In this document: positions 8,892 to 17,291 of the stretch, in pieces
Numbering within the stretch: position 1 is the first letter of the stretch
How the letters are laid out: every line of letters begins with the position of its first letter
IMG/VR virus record: IMGVR_UViG_3300029952_000052
Location: 1-44,803 of that record
DNA from: a virus
DNA: 44,803 nucleotides
Direction: 5' to 3' (one strand)
Translations under genes and position numbers: made by a program
Notes under the pieces: model-generated
Told to the model about the DNA's origin: nothing
Databases searched by the model: none
Seen by the model: only the letters and a program-made list of their open reading frames with translations

Positions 8892-9419
8892 ATGGAATGG
8901 CCTAAGAATCTACCAGAGTGGGACAAGGCGAACCCCGAGTACGCTCCCAAGCAATACTCCCCATCATCCCGGCCTATGGCGTACCCCGGTGTAGCCATCG
9001 GGGTTATCGTACTCAGTGAAGAGGGATTGGTGCTGCTCGGCAAGCGTAAGGGTGAGCTTGGAACAGGCATGTACTCTCTACCCGGTGGCAAGGTAGACTA
9101 CGGCGAGACGCCCATTGCAGCCGCCCTTCGTGAAGTCAGGGAAGAGACCCATCTTGAATTGAAGGACGTACGCTTCACGGGCTTTGTCACCAATGACTAC
9201 TTCCCGGAGCAGGGTAAACAATACCTCTGCATGTACTACATGGCGACCGTTGTTGATGAGGGCGACTTGGAGGTTCTGGAGCCCACCAAGGTTGAGTCGT
9301 GGGACTGGTACTACCCTGATGGACTGCCCCGTCCGATGTGGGCAAACACGGGCAACTTGATTGCGACACTGTGTCGCGGGGACAGGTTTGAAAACCCCGA
9401 TATTGGTGAAACTATTTAG
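8892..9419 (+). CDS. Nudix hydrolase
   Basis: A 175-residue Nudix pyrophosphohydrolase. The Nudix box is complete at about residues 66-88: GGKVDYGE, then seven residues, then REVREET, matching GX5EX7REUXEE. Nudix enzymes cleave nucleoside diphosphates linked to another group (oxidised dNTPs, ADP-ribose, NAD or RNA caps). The substrate cannot be told from sequence. GGAGG lies 6 bases before the ATG. An extra N-terminal 30 residues precede the core. Confidence 0.92.
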   Translation: MEWPKNLPEWDKANPEYAPKQYSPSSRPMAYPGVAIGVIVLSEEGLVLLGKRKGELGTGMYSLPGGKVDYGETPIAAALREVREETHLELKDVRFTGFVTNDYFPEQGKQYLCMYYMATVVDEGDLEVLEPTKVESWDWYYPDGLPRPMWANTGNLIATLCRGDRFENPDIGETI

Positions 9420-9456
9420 TAGAGTAGAACGACAACCGACATTGAATAACTATGAG

Positions 9457-9478
9457 CCCCCTATGTAATAGGGGGTTT
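9457..9478 (+). terminator. possible weak terminator hairpin
   Basis: A CCCCCTA/TAGGGGG hairpin followed by only three T, just before the ribosome-binding site of the exonuclease gene. It could equally modulate translation. Confidence 0.45.
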
Positions 9479-9492
9479 AAAGGAGGACGACC

Positions 9493-10242
9493 TTGATAAT
9501 TTGTGGGCTGGATTTTGAGACTACTGGGATTCAACCCACTGCCTCCGTTACAGAGGTGGGGCTCGTACTATGGGATACTTCAATATTGGCCCCTGTGAGG
9601 ATGGCAGGGTACCTTGTTGACCCCGGTGAAGGGGCTGTATGGGAGCCAGAAACTCAAGAAATTAACAAAATCAACCCCAGCCTTTGTGCGGAGTATGGGA
9701 CTGAAAGTCTACGTGCGCTTAAACAGACACTCCTTTGGATTCAACAGGCTGATGTAGTTTGTGCTCACAATGGACGCAACTTTGACAGACTGGTGCTTAA
9801 ACGGTGGGCGGAGAAGTATGGACTTGATTGGTTTCCAGACAAGCTGTGGATAGATACCACACAGGATTTGGAAGTCACAGCCCATAGCAGTAAGCGGCTC
9901 AACTACATGGCAGCGGATAATGGACTTTTGAACCCATTTCCTCACCGCGCCTTATTCGACGTGATGACCATGCTCAAAATTCTTGGGTTCTATCCTCTGG
10001 ATAAAGTTATCGAGGCCGCGAGGACTCCCAACATCGCGGTGAAGATTGTCCACGTCCCCTTTGAGAAGAAGGACTGGCCTAAGGCCCACGGGTTTCATGC
10101 TTACTACGACAAGAAGAAGGACAAGTTCCAGTTTTGGGTGAAGGTGTTCAAGGAGAATAAGTTCGAGGAAGAGTTTGAAGAGGTAAAGGAAGCAGGTTTC
10201 GTGCTGGAGAAGCTACCGGCGATACCTGAAGGCGTCTACTAG
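9493..10242 (+). CDS. DnaQ-like DEDDh 3'-5' exonuclease
   Basis: A 249-residue RNase-H-fold exonuclease. Exo I is DFETTG (D7, E9), the central motif is HNGRNFDRL (about residue 96), and the C-terminal HRALFD (about 151-156) gives the catalytic His and Asp of the DEDDh group. The start is TTG with AGGAGG 6 bases upstream. The C-terminal 80 residues are basic and unrelated to the core. The polymerase at 37576 appears to have its own exonuclease domain, so this one is probably for repair or recombination. Confidence 0.85.
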   Translation: MIICGLDFETTGIQPTASVTEVGLVLWDTSILAPVRMAGYLVDPGEGAVWEPETQEINKINPSLCAEYGTESLRALKQTLLWIQQADVVCAHNGRNFDRLVLKRWAEKYGLDWFPDKLWIDTTQDLEVTAHSSKRLNYMAADNGLLNPFPHRALFDVMTMLKILGFYPLDKVIEAARTPNIAVKIVHVPFEKKDWPKAHGFHAYYDKKKDKFQFWVKVFKENKFEEEFEEVKEAGFVLEKLPAIPEGVY

Positions 10243-10497
10243 ATGACCCTCTTGTTCTTACTCTACTTTGCCCTCTCCTACCCTAACTCCCCACCTACAA
10301 TTGCGGTGGACTCCATCGGCATTGATGGCATGACTGCCAAGGTTTCAATTCTAGGTGGTTGCTACGACATGCCCGAAGACCGCAAGGTGTTTATGGGGGA
10401 TAACGGACTGGCCGCTGTGGGAAGTGACTGCTCCGAGGCTTTCACTCTATGGGAGAGTTTACCTGTTCCCAAGCTGTCTCCAATGTACAAAATCTGA
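10243..10497 (+). CDS. small hypothetical protein with hydrophobic N-terminus
   Basis: An 84-residue protein whose ATG follows directly on the previous stop codon. The first 12 residues (TLLFLLYFAL) are hydrophobic, but no basic residue precedes them, so a signal peptide is doubtful. Two cysteines later. Not recognised. Confidence 0.5.
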   Translation: MTLLFLLYFALSYPNSPPTIAVDSIGIDGMTAKVSILGGCYDMPEDRKVFMGDNGLAAVGSDCSEAFTLWESLPVPKLSPMYKI

Positions 10498-10498
10498 G

Positions 10499-10504
10499 TA
10501 TTAC
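10499..10504 (+). promoter_or_regulatory. possible -10 element of the RuvC-like gene
   Basis: TATTAC ends 7 bases before the ATG at 10512. No Shine-Dalgarno sequence is seen, so a leaderless transcript is possible. No good -35. Confidence 0.35.
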
Positions 10505-10511
10505 ACTGTAG

Positions 10512-11399
10512 ATGGCAAAGAACAAAAAAGCAGTAGTTCTCAAAGTACCCGCCCCACTTCCAGAAGTGAAGCAGTGGCTTATCCTTGGCCTCGACCCTTC
10601 TATGAGTCGAACCGGATACGCTCTCATGCGGGTTCGCCGCAAGTTAGAAGATGACGACCCCGGCACCCGAGCTACTTGGCTGTCAGCCGGTTCTGTGAAG
10701 CCTGAAGTAGCCTCCGAGCCCATCTGGCTCCGGGGTAAGATGATGGCCCTCCACCTACGCAACATAGTGGAAGATGCCTCCGCTCAAATCCTGAGCACCG
10801 ACCCCACAGCTTGGAACCTGACCCTACGCCCGGAGGCGTTCTGGACAGATGAGAAGAAGGAACCGTCCTTGGGCCTCATCATCAGCATGGAATACCCGAC
10901 GCCGATGAACGACTTCCTCGTGGCGTTGAACCGGATTATCCATCTAGTTTTCTTCGAAACCGATTTGTGGCAGAGGTTTGCCACAGTTCGGGTACTAACT
11001 ACCAATGCGGCTACGCTCAGGTCGTTGATGGGTCTTACTAAAACAGGAGCGAAAAACAAGGGCGAGAACATTGCACGCGCCTACGATTTCATTGACAAAA
11101 CTGCATACCCCAAACTAGATACCGATGCTTGCGATGCTGTGTTGTTAGGTATGATGGCTCGGCACACGGCTTCTATCTTAATGGGGCACGTTGATGAAGT
11201 CCCAGATAAGCATCTTTTGTCCTTATGCAACGCTGCTCAGGAAGTGAAGGGTAAAGGAACCCGTTCCAGAATCATCACTAAGGGGTTACTACATCGTAAG
11301 GAGTATTTTTACGATTATGTAAAAAACAACTACGTACTCTTAGTTAGAGACGCCAGTAAGGCGTCACAAAGGTGTACGAAGCATGAGTATCAGTTGTAA
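10512..11399 (+). CDS. RuvC-like Holliday junction resolvase
   Basis: A 295-residue RNase-H-fold nuclease. GLDPSMSRTGYA (D28) matches the first RuvC motif, SMEYP supplies the Glu (about E127), and DTDACDAVLL (about 203-212) supplies the C-terminal catalytic Asp pair. RuvC enzymes cut four-way junctions made during recombination. It is longer than bacterial RuvC (about 170 residues), with an extra C-terminal 70 residues. The last 17 bases overlap the HNH gene, so the C-terminal end may have been altered by that insertion. Confidence 0.78.
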   Translation: MAKNKKAVVLKVPAPLPEVKQWLILGLDPSMSRTGYALMRVRRKLEDDDPGTRATWLSAGSVKPEVASEPIWLRGKMMALHLRNIVEDASAQILSTDPTAWNLTLRPEAFWTDEKKEPSLGLIISMEYPTPMNDFLVALNRIIHLVFFETDLWQRFATVRVLTTNAATLRSLMGLTKTGAKNKGENIARAYDFIDKTAYPKLDTDACDAVLLGMMARHTASILMGHVDEVPDKHLLSLCNAAQEVKGKGTRSRIITKGLLHRKEYFYDYVKNNYVLLVRDASKASQRCTKHEYQL

Positions 11400-11976
11400 C
11401 CCGCGTTCGGATTTAGTGTCCCTTGTTGGTAAACGTTATGGGTATCTGGTAGTTGAATCCTATGCTGGAAGTAAGCGGTGGTATTGTGTCTGCGATTGCG
11501 GCAATAAGAAAACGGTAAGCTCCGGGAACCTTAGACTCAGTGAACGGTTGAATCGAAAATCGTCCTGCGGATGTTTGTGGGGGTATAAGAACCCAGCTAA
11601 TCGAAACCGTAGAGTCGTATCTAATGACGAAGCTGCTATTCATTCTATTTGGCTAGAACATCGTCGTAGAGCCCATAAGATAAATGAGGCGTCGGCTCCT
11701 TGGAATATACCTGAACCTCTATTTACCTCACTTATCACATCCCCTTGTAGGTACTGTGGCGAGATAGGCAGTAACACGCACATTCACACATATAGAAAGG
11801 TTGGAGACACAGGGGAGTTTAGGTATAACGGCCTAGATCGCAGTAACCCCCAAAAAGGGTACACATTGGATAATGTCATCCCGTGTTGTTGGCAGTGCAA
11901 TAAGACTAAAGGCAAGTTGTCTCATGATGATTTCATCAGATACATATGTCGAGTAACTCAACATCTTGGTATTTAG
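11383..11976 (+). CDS. HNH homing endonuclease
   Basis: A 197-residue HNH nuclease: an N-terminal zinc-ribbon-like half (YCVCDCGNKK and CGCLWG), then CRYCGE, NGLDRSNPQKGYTLDN and CCWQCNKTKG, the usual HNH metal and catalytic arrangement. It overlaps the end of the RuvC-like gene and has the less optimised codon use seen in the other endonuclease genes. It is probably a mobile gene lodged at the 3' end of the resolvase gene. Confidence 0.85.
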   Translation: MSISCNPRSDLVSLVGKRYGYLVVESYAGSKRWYCVCDCGNKKTVSSGNLRLSERLNRKSSCGCLWGYKNPANRNRRVVSNDEAAIHSIWLEHRRRAHKINEASAPWNIPEPLFTSLITSPCRYCGEIGSNTHIHTYRKVGDTGEFRYNGLDRSNPQKGYTLDNVIPCCWQCNKTKGKLSHDDFIRYICRVTQHLGI

Positions 11977-12043
11977 TGTGTAGTACCCCTACACTCCATG
12001 ACAATAGGTCGAAGAGAGTGAAACAGGGTTGGAGGAAAACGCT

Positions 12044-13312
12044 ATGGCTCCCAAGAAGACGGCCACCAAGGCCGCTGCTTCATCCGTACCGTCAGGTCAC
12101 CCACGCAACTGGACACCTGAACAACGCCGGAATGCTTTCAATGCTTCGCGCAAAGAACAGACCGCCAACTACCAAATCCTTGAGTCGGATTTCAAAGAGA
12201 CTCTCATCCCCTACAACCACATCGTCCTTGACCATGTTCTCGGTCTCAAGGGTATCGCTCGTCACGGTTCCGTTACTCAGTTCCACGGTGATGAAGGTGC
12301 GGGTAAGACCTCAACCGCTCTGTGCTCTGCTGGTGCCTATCAGAAGAACACAGGTGAGCCGGTAGCCGTGTTCGATTACGAAGGTTCCTCAAGCCCCGCG
12401 TTCTGCGAGTCTTGCGGCATCGACCCCAAGCTCCTCTTCTTCATGCAGCCAGCGTCCATTCAGGATGCCATCATTGAGCACGTTCGCTTGATGGATGAAG
12501 TCGGCGTGCGTCTCTTCGTCAACGACTCGATTCCGTTCATGGACTCGAAGATTGAAAAGAAGCTCATCTACAACAAGAAGGCGTTCAAGGGCAACTACGG
12601 CTCCCATGCCAAGACCATCAGCACCTTCTACAAGATGCTCCGCCCCTACACGCAGGAATTCGATGCATCTCTCATCATGATTAACCAGACCCGCGACCGT
12701 ATTGACGACAGCACGGAAGCAAGCTGGGCTAACAAGTACAGCTACACCAACCGCATCTACACGCTGCCGGGTGGACGTATGGCACGCTTCGCTCCGTCCG
12801 TCATGGTGGAGTTGACGCTGGAGAAGGCTCTCGCTCCCAAGGCCATCGCTGACATGGAGACGGATGAAATCTTCATCCTCGACGTGTGTGAACCGGGACA
12901 GAAGCTCGACCCGACGATGAACCTTGTGCGTGCTCGTACGCTCAAGAACAAGCCCACGGGTGCTGGCTTCCGCAAGGCAGACATCTACATCCGTCCGGGA
13001 CATGGCTGGGATGACACGGTTAGCGTGCTGGCTCTTGCTCGTACGTTGAAGTTCATCACCAACTCTGGTGCCAAGTGGTCTATTGGTGCTCCGGGTGAGG
13101 CATTCGCTACCTACGCCAACAAGGCGGAGGCCATCGAGAACCTCGTCATCAAGCGTGATATGGAAGTTATCGATAAGCTCCGCTCTCTGGTCGTCTCTTC
13201 TCTGGCCGGTAACGAGTCGCTGTTCGCCGCTGAGGTCAGCAAGGAAGAAGTTGATTTCCTTGACGAGTCCAAGGCAGCAACCACCAGCGTTGACTTCGAA
13301 GACGAGGACTAA
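12044..13312 (+). CDS. RecA/UvsX-like recombinase
   Basis: A 422-residue strand-exchange ATPase. Walker A is GDEGAGKTS (82-90), a Walker-B-like strand is RLFVNDS, and the L2-type loop LIMINQTRD lies near residues 210-217. The ATG at 12044 is preferred over an in-frame TTG at 12029, because GGAGG at 12031 is then 8 bases upstream. The N-terminus is basic and Ala/Lys-rich. Codon use is optimised. It would coat ssDNA and pair it with a homologue, with the SSB, the SbcCD-like pair and the RuvC-like resolvase nearby. Confidence 0.88.
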   Translation: MAPKKTATKAAASSVPSGHPRNWTPEQRRNAFNASRKEQTANYQILESDFKETLIPYNHIVLDHVLGLKGIARHGSVTQFHGDEGAGKTSTALCSAGAYQKNTGEPVAVFDYEGSSSPAFCESCGIDPKLLFFMQPASIQDAIIEHVRLMDEVGVRLFVNDSIPFMDSKIEKKLIYNKKAFKGNYGSHAKTISTFYKMLRPYTQEFDASLIMINQTRDRIDDSTEASWANKYSYTNRIYTLPGGRMARFAPSVMVELTLEKALAPKAIADMETDEIFILDVCEPGQKLDPTMNLVRARTLKNKPTGAGFRKADIYIRPGHGWDDTVSVLALARTLKFITNSGAKWSIGAPGEAFATYANKAEAIENLVIKRDMEVIDKLRSLVVSSLAGNESLFAAEVSKEEVDFLDESKAATTSVDFEDED

Positions 13313-13339
13313 CTGAGCTAAAAACATCCAAGGGGTTGT

Positions 13340-14662
13340 ATGCGTCTTAGTTGTAAAAACTTTCAATGTTGGTCAGATGTTTCCTTAGACATTGAGGGGT
13401 TGGCCGTACTGGTCGGCCCCTCAAACCATGGCAAGTCCTCACTGTTCCGTTCTCTCAAGGGGGTGTTGCGAAATGACATCCCTGATGAGTATGTGCGTAA
13501 TGGACAGGAGGAGCCGCTCAAGGTCGAACTGGAACTCGATGGTCTCAACATCAAGGCCACTCGCAAACGCAAGGGCTCGACCAAATATGTTCTAACTCCC
13601 CTCCCACACAAGTTCCACATTGGAGACGACACTAAGGTTCTCTACGACAGCGAAGCTGAAGCCACCGCTGCGGCTGAACTGCTCACACCCAAAGGGAAGG
13701 TCAACCTATACCAGAATAAGTACAGTAGTCTCGGAGGTAAAGTCCCTGACGAGGTAGCCAAGCTGGGCTTTGGCGAAGTGAAGATTGGAGAGTACCTTAT
13801 TGACCCTATCTTCTCCGGCCAGAACAAAGCACAGTTCCTCATCGACCCCGACCGGTGGAAGCCTAGCGAGATAAATGCGGTTCTTGGGGCCTTCAGTAGC
13901 ACTGAGAAGTTGGACACCGGAAAGAAGGAAGCCAACCTCCGCATCACTCAGAGGAAGAGTGAGGCAAGTACACTCGCAACTGAGATTCGTTCCGCAGAGG
14001 AACGCAGCGCGAAGCTGTTGGGGATTACCGGTGAGGTTACGCTCATTGCAGAGGTCGTGAACCAGCTAGAGATGGCTATACGTCGGGACGAGGGGTTGGT
14101 AGGTCAGTTAGGTGCCACTCTCAGGCATCAAGCCCGTCTGGAGCCCCTACAGGGCTTCCTAGATGCCTTGTCGTTACCAAACCTAACCGAGATTGAGGCT
14201 ATGACTCAGTTGGTGGTTAATCTGGGGAACGCCGGGGACGCCTTGTCTACCTCCCGGTTCATCACTCGACTGGTAAATAGTTTGGATAGCATCTCCGACA
14301 TATGGGCAGAGATTGGACTAAATCTCAAGCAGAGCAACGGGCTGGCTGAGATTACTGTGGAGAAGAAGTACAGTCCTGAAGCCCTCGACGTGGCGGTGCT
14401 GGGAGTTCTCAACAAAGTTGAGGAACAATTCAATGAAGTGAAATCCCTCGCCAGCAGTATTCAATACATGAAGGTCGCTATAGTTGCAGCCAAATCCTAC
14501 GAGAACCTTACTGTGGGGTTACCTGAGTATGAAGCGCACATAGGGATAGCCGATAGCGAGGTTGAAACCATCCGACAGGAACTCGCTGAAGAAGCAGCAG
14601 CCGAAGCAGCCAAAGGCTTGTGCCCAAAGTGTGGGCACGGATTGGAACACGTATGTCAGTAG
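13340..14662 (+). CDS. Rad50/SbcC-like ATPase, half-length
   Basis: A 440-residue SMC-type protein. The N-terminal lobe has Walker A GPSNHGKSS (26-34), followed by a Q-loop-like region and a long helical part. It ends with CPKCGHGLEHVC (C428, C431, C439), a zinc-hook-like motif. The C-terminal half of a Rad50/SbcC ATPase (second coiled coil, ABC signature and Walker B) is missing and was not found in any nearby frame. The reading frame is intact, so this looks like a real short form. Its likely partner is the SbcD-like nuclease at 17679. Start preceded by AAGGGG. Confidence 0.75.
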   Translation: MRLSCKNFQCWSDVSLDIEGLAVLVGPSNHGKSSLFRSLKGVLRNDIPDEYVRNGQEEPLKVELELDGLNIKATRKRKGSTKYVLTPLPHKFHIGDDTKVLYDSEAEATAAAELLTPKGKVNLYQNKYSSLGGKVPDEVAKLGFGEVKIGEYLIDPIFSGQNKAQFLIDPDRWKPSEINAVLGAFSSTEKLDTGKKEANLRITQRKSEASTLATEIRSAEERSAKLLGITGEVTLIAEVVNQLEMAIRRDEGLVGQLGATLRHQARLEPLQGFLDALSLPNLTEIEAMTQLVVNLGNAGDALSTSRFITRLVNSLDSISDIWAEIGLNLKQSNGLAEITVEKKYSPEALDVAVLGVLNKVEEQFNEVKSLASSIQYMKVAIVAAKSYENLTVGLPEYEAHIGIADSEVETIRQELAEEAAAEAAKGLCPKCGHGLEHVCQ

Positions 14663-14892
14663 AACTTTTCGTTCAAACTCGTGATGGGGACTATAACTTC
14701 CACCTTGAGTTGGAAGACAAGATGGCTGCGTACAAGGTCATCGAGTTGATTAGGGAAACTCAAGGCTATTGGTACGGTGGAATGGTGGAATTCAAGGCCA
14801 GCCCCTCAACTTATCGTGCCCGGTGGAAGTCCACACCCGAATGTGTAATTTTTATTCCCTATCACAGAATTAACCGCATGGAGATTCGGTAA
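14653..14892 (+). CDS. hypothetical protein, 79 aa
   Basis: The ATG at 14653 overlaps the end of the SbcC-like gene by 10 bases. A small beta-rich protein (ELFVQTRDGDYNFHLELED) ending in a basic stretch. Not recognised. The coupling suggests it is made with the ATPase. Confidence 0.5.
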   Translation: MSVELFVQTRDGDYNFHLELEDKMAAYKVIELIRETQGYWYGGMVEFKASPSTYRARWKSTPECVIFIPYHRINRMEIR

Positions 14893-15191
14893 TGGCAGAA
14901 CTAACCACACAGGAACGGCTCAAGCAAGCACAGGCAAAGGTGCGGTCACTAACCTCAGCCCGAGAGAAGATTATCGGGGACGCTCGTGTTGAAGAGCAGA
15001 AGTTGAAGCAAGCCTACGCCGCCCTCAAGGAACTCGGCATCGATAATCCTGAGGATATGAGTATCAAAGAGCTAAGAGCCTTAGAGGAAGCATCAAGGGC
15101 AAAGCTTGAAGAGTTGCTCGTTGCCATCGAAGAACAGTTGGTAGCGGGTGAAGATTTGATGAAGAAATACAACGCCGTACAGGAGAACTAA
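14892..15191 (+). CDS. coiled-coil protein, 99 aa
   Basis: Starts in a TAATG overlap. Nearly all helical, with heptad-like spacing of Leu, Ile and Val and many Lys and Glu (ERLKQAQAKVRSLTSAREK). A coiled-coil accessory protein. Given its position after the half-length SbcC-like gene it might supply the missing coil, but it has no ATPase motif. Confidence 0.55.
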   Translation: MAELTTQERLKQAQAKVRSLTSAREKIIGDARVEEQKLKQAYAALKELGIDNPEDMSIKELRALEEASRAKLEELLVAIEEQLVAGEDLMKKYNAVQEN

Positions 15192-15195
15192 CCCT

Positions 15196-15783
15196 ATGGA
15201 ATTCGCGCAGATTACTTACACCAAGACTGTCGAAGGTAACTTCGAAGTCTCGCTCATCAACAAGAACACCGTCATCGCCAAAATCCCATTCCCGACCGAG
15301 ACCCTCGCCAAGGAATACGTTGACTTGAAGACCAAGCTCAAGGCCAGCACGGACGCCCTCATCGCTGAAGTCACTGCCAACCTCAAGAAGGCTGAAGCAG
15401 CCAAGGTTGAAGCAGCCAAGGTTGAAGCAGCCAAGGTTGACCCGGCTGTGGAAGAGGCTGCTTTTAAGGCTAAGGCCGACGTTGCCGCCGCTAGGGCCAA
15501 GGCTGAAGCTGTCGCCAAGGTTGAAGCAGAGGCCAAGAAGGTCGCAACCGCTGTTGAGGACGAAGCCAAGGTAATCGGCGGCGATGTCAAGGCCGACTTC
15601 AAGGCAGAGGAAGACAAGGTTGAGTCCTTCGTCGCCAACATCAAGGCCAAGGTTGAGAAGCAGCCGACCATCGACACGTCCGCCAAGGTGGCTAAGGAAG
15701 GCACCCCGTGGCAGGAGACTGCCAAGGCTCAGGTTGGTAAGGATACCAACATCGACACGTCCGCCAAGGTTGTGGTCGAGTAA
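15196..15783 (+). CDS. Ala/Lys/Glu-rich low-complexity protein
   Basis: A 195-residue protein with a short ordered N-terminus (about 60 residues) and a long Ala/Lys/Glu/Val-rich helical region. It carries a threefold EAAKV repeat, and two copies of IDTSAKV sit near the C-terminus. The codon use is strongly optimised. It may be a structural or DNA-coating helical protein. The family is unknown. Confidence 0.6.
   Translation: MEFAQITYTKTVEGNFEVSLINKNTVIAKIPFPTETLAKEYVDLKTKLKASTDALIAEVTANLKKAEAAKVEAAKVEAAKVDPAVEEAAFKAKADVAAARAKAEAVAKVEAEAKKVATAVEDEAKVIGGDVKADFKAEEDKVESFVANIKAKVEKQPTIDTSAKVAKEGTPWQETAKAQVGKDTNIDTSAKVVVE
15394..15438 (+). repeat. three perfect tandem copies of a 15-bp unit
   Basis: The unit GAAGCAGCCAAGGTT occurs three times in frame and encodes EAAKV repeats in the low-complexity protein. 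Copy number could vary between strains. Confidence 0.95.
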
Positions 15784-15785
15784 GC

Positions 15786-15983
15786 ATGGACGACCAACTC
15801 TATCAACACTACAAGGGGGGAAAGTACCGTCTCATCGGTGTGGCGACACATACTGAGAACGGTGAGCCCCTTGTAGTGTATGAGTCAATTGAGCACAAAT
15901 CACTATGGGCTCGACCCGCTGCCATCTTCGAAGAATCTGTTGAAGTCGATGGTGTCAGAGTTCCAAGGTTCAGACGCATATGA
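15786..15983 (+). CDS. DUF1653 domain protein
   Basis: A 65-residue protein matching the DUF1653 pattern: YQHYKGGKYRLIGVA near the start, PLVVYES, LWARP and VDGVRVPRF at the end. The domain is common in bacteria and phages, and its biochemical role is unknown. Length fits a full single-domain member. Confidence 0.82.
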   Translation: MDDQLYQHYKGGKYRLIGVATHTENGEPLVVYESIEHKSLWARPAAIFEESVEVDGVRVPRFRRI

Positions 15984-16357
15984 CAATCAAGCTGAGAAAG
16001 AAGCCGGGGACGGAGCTGGGGAAGTTCTGGGCCTCGCTCGAACGTGCCTCTCGTGATGTTCGCAAATGGCCCGTCCGCACTTGTGAAGAGTGTGGTGGTC
16101 GTAAGGTGCAGACCTACGAAGTGGACAACGGCGGAGGCTGGGACAGGATGTATGAAGAGCAGACCTGTCGCTCGTGCAGCGGTAAGGGCACGTACGGCGG
16201 AGGCCAGCCCGGTCTCAGCCTATGGTTCCAGTCTGAAGAAGCTTGCGAAGAATTCAAAGCCAAGGTTTCCCGGATGAAGGGTATTACTTGGATAGCGGAC
16301 AGCGAGAATAGCCGTACTCTCGAACAAGAGTCCGACAAGGTGTGGAAGGATGCGTAG
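15980..16357 (+). CDS. zinc-ribbon protein with DnaJ-like CXXC pairs
   Basis: A 125-residue protein. CEECGG and CRSCSGKG give two CXXCXG units, as in DnaJ zinc fingers, separated by about 25 residues. The rest is charged and unremarkable. It overlaps the DUF1653 stop codon by ATGA. Role unknown. Confidence 0.6.
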   Translation: MTIKLRKKPGTELGKFWASLERASRDVRKWPVRTCEECGGRKVQTYEVDNGGGWDRMYEEQTCRSCSGKGTYGGGQPGLSLWFQSEEACEEFKAKVSRMKGITWIADSENSRTLEQESDKVWKDA

Positions 16358-16645
16358 ATGAAATGTCCCGCATGTGTTGAAGAAGGAAAGACCAGTAAGC
16401 TCCCGTCGCCCAGCTATTTCAGCAGCACCAGCATGGGCTTCGATGACTACTGGGATGAGGAGGGTAAGCGGCATCACCATGACCCTAACTCCTCATGGAC
16501 GAACATGACCTGCACTCAGGGTCACACCCTCTTCTATCACTTGGAGAGCCACTGCCCCAACTGCGATTTCAACAGCCACAACAAGACACGACTCAGCCTG
16601 TACACACCAGACAAGAAGACCCTCATCGCCACTTACAATGAGTAA
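16358..16645 (+). CDS. small zinc-ribbon protein, 95 aa
   Basis: Begins MKCPAC and has CPNCD further on, with histidines between (KRHHHDPN). The pattern suggests two zinc-binding sites. Directly adjacent to the previous stop codon. Unknown role. Confidence 0.55.
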   Translation: MKCPACVEEGKTSKLPSPSYFSSTSMGFDDYWDEEGKRHHHDPNSSWTNMTCTQGHTLFYHLESHCPNCDFNSHNKTRLSLYTPDKKTLIATYNE

Positions 16646-16670
16646 GGCGATGAATGGGTGAGGGTAGCAA

Positions 16671-17057
16671 ATGCAGAGAGGTAGGCTCGTTTACGTCGCC
16701 AGTCCTTACTCCCATCCCGATAAGATGGTGGAGGAAATGCGTAACATCGGTGTCGCTGTTGCCACCGGTTATTTGATGAACAAGTATTTGGACAAGTCCT
16801 TCTACTCCCCCATCTGCCACACCCACCCGATTGCAACCGTCTGCAAGCTCCCCGGTCACTGGGAGTTCTGGAAGCAGTTCGATGAGACGATGCTCTCTCG
16901 CTGCAATGAGTGCTGGGTTCTCATGCTCGATGGCTGGCAGCAGTCCAAGGGTGTCACTGCGGAGATTGGTATCGCCGTAGAACTCGGCTTGCCGGTGAAG
17001 TATGTCAAGCCGCTGGGTGATGGTGATTACGTGGTCACGGACATACTTGCGGGGTGA
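16671..17057 (+). CDS. DUF1937 protein (deoxyribosyltransferase-like fold)
   Basis: A 128-residue protein. The opening RLVYVASPYSHPD is typical of DUF1937, and CNECWVLMLDGWQQSKGV and TAEIGIAVELGLP match the rest of the family. DUF1937 resembles nucleoside 2-deoxyribosyltransferases in fold, so a nucleoside or NAD-related substrate is plausible. Activity is unproven. GAGGG precedes the start. Confidence 0.78.
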   Translation: MQRGRLVYVASPYSHPDKMVEEMRNIGVAVATGYLMNKYLDKSFYSPICHTHPIATVCKLPGHWEFWKQFDETMLSRCNECWVLMLDGWQQSKGVTAEIGIAVELGLPVKYVKPLGDGDYVVTDILAG

Positions 17058-17060
17058 GCG

Positions 17061-17291
17061 ATGCGTCATCATGGTCACATGCGGGTTCCAACTTCCACCC
17101 AACTCGAACTGATTGAAGCAGCCCTCAAGGTTGACCTTGAGTTGGCCGCTCATCTGAAGAAGTGTACCGAATGTTCTGAGGATGTAGAAATTGGCACGTG
17201 CCCGGTGGCCGACGAGATGTACTCGCGGGTTAGAACCGCTGCCATCAATCTGAAACGGATTGGATGGCAATCAGGAGTCGAACTGTTATGA
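17061..17291 (+). CDS. hypothetical protein, 76 aa
   Basis: A small protein with a CTEC pair and an isolated later Cys. An alternative start at 17079 is possible. Not recognised. Confidence 0.5.
   Translation: MRHHGHMRVPTSTQLELIEAALKVDLELAAHLKKCTECSEDVEIGTCPVADEMYSRVRTAAINLKRIGWQSGVELL

Noticed and set aside
12389-13366. 325-codon reverse frame opposite the RecA-like gene
   Set aside because: Antisense shadow of a strongly codon-biased gene; composition is rich in Arg, Val, His as expected from the complement.
15394-15438. CRISPR array
   Set aside because: Direct repeats have no spacers and lie in frame in a coding region. No array with regular spacers occurs anywhere in the window.
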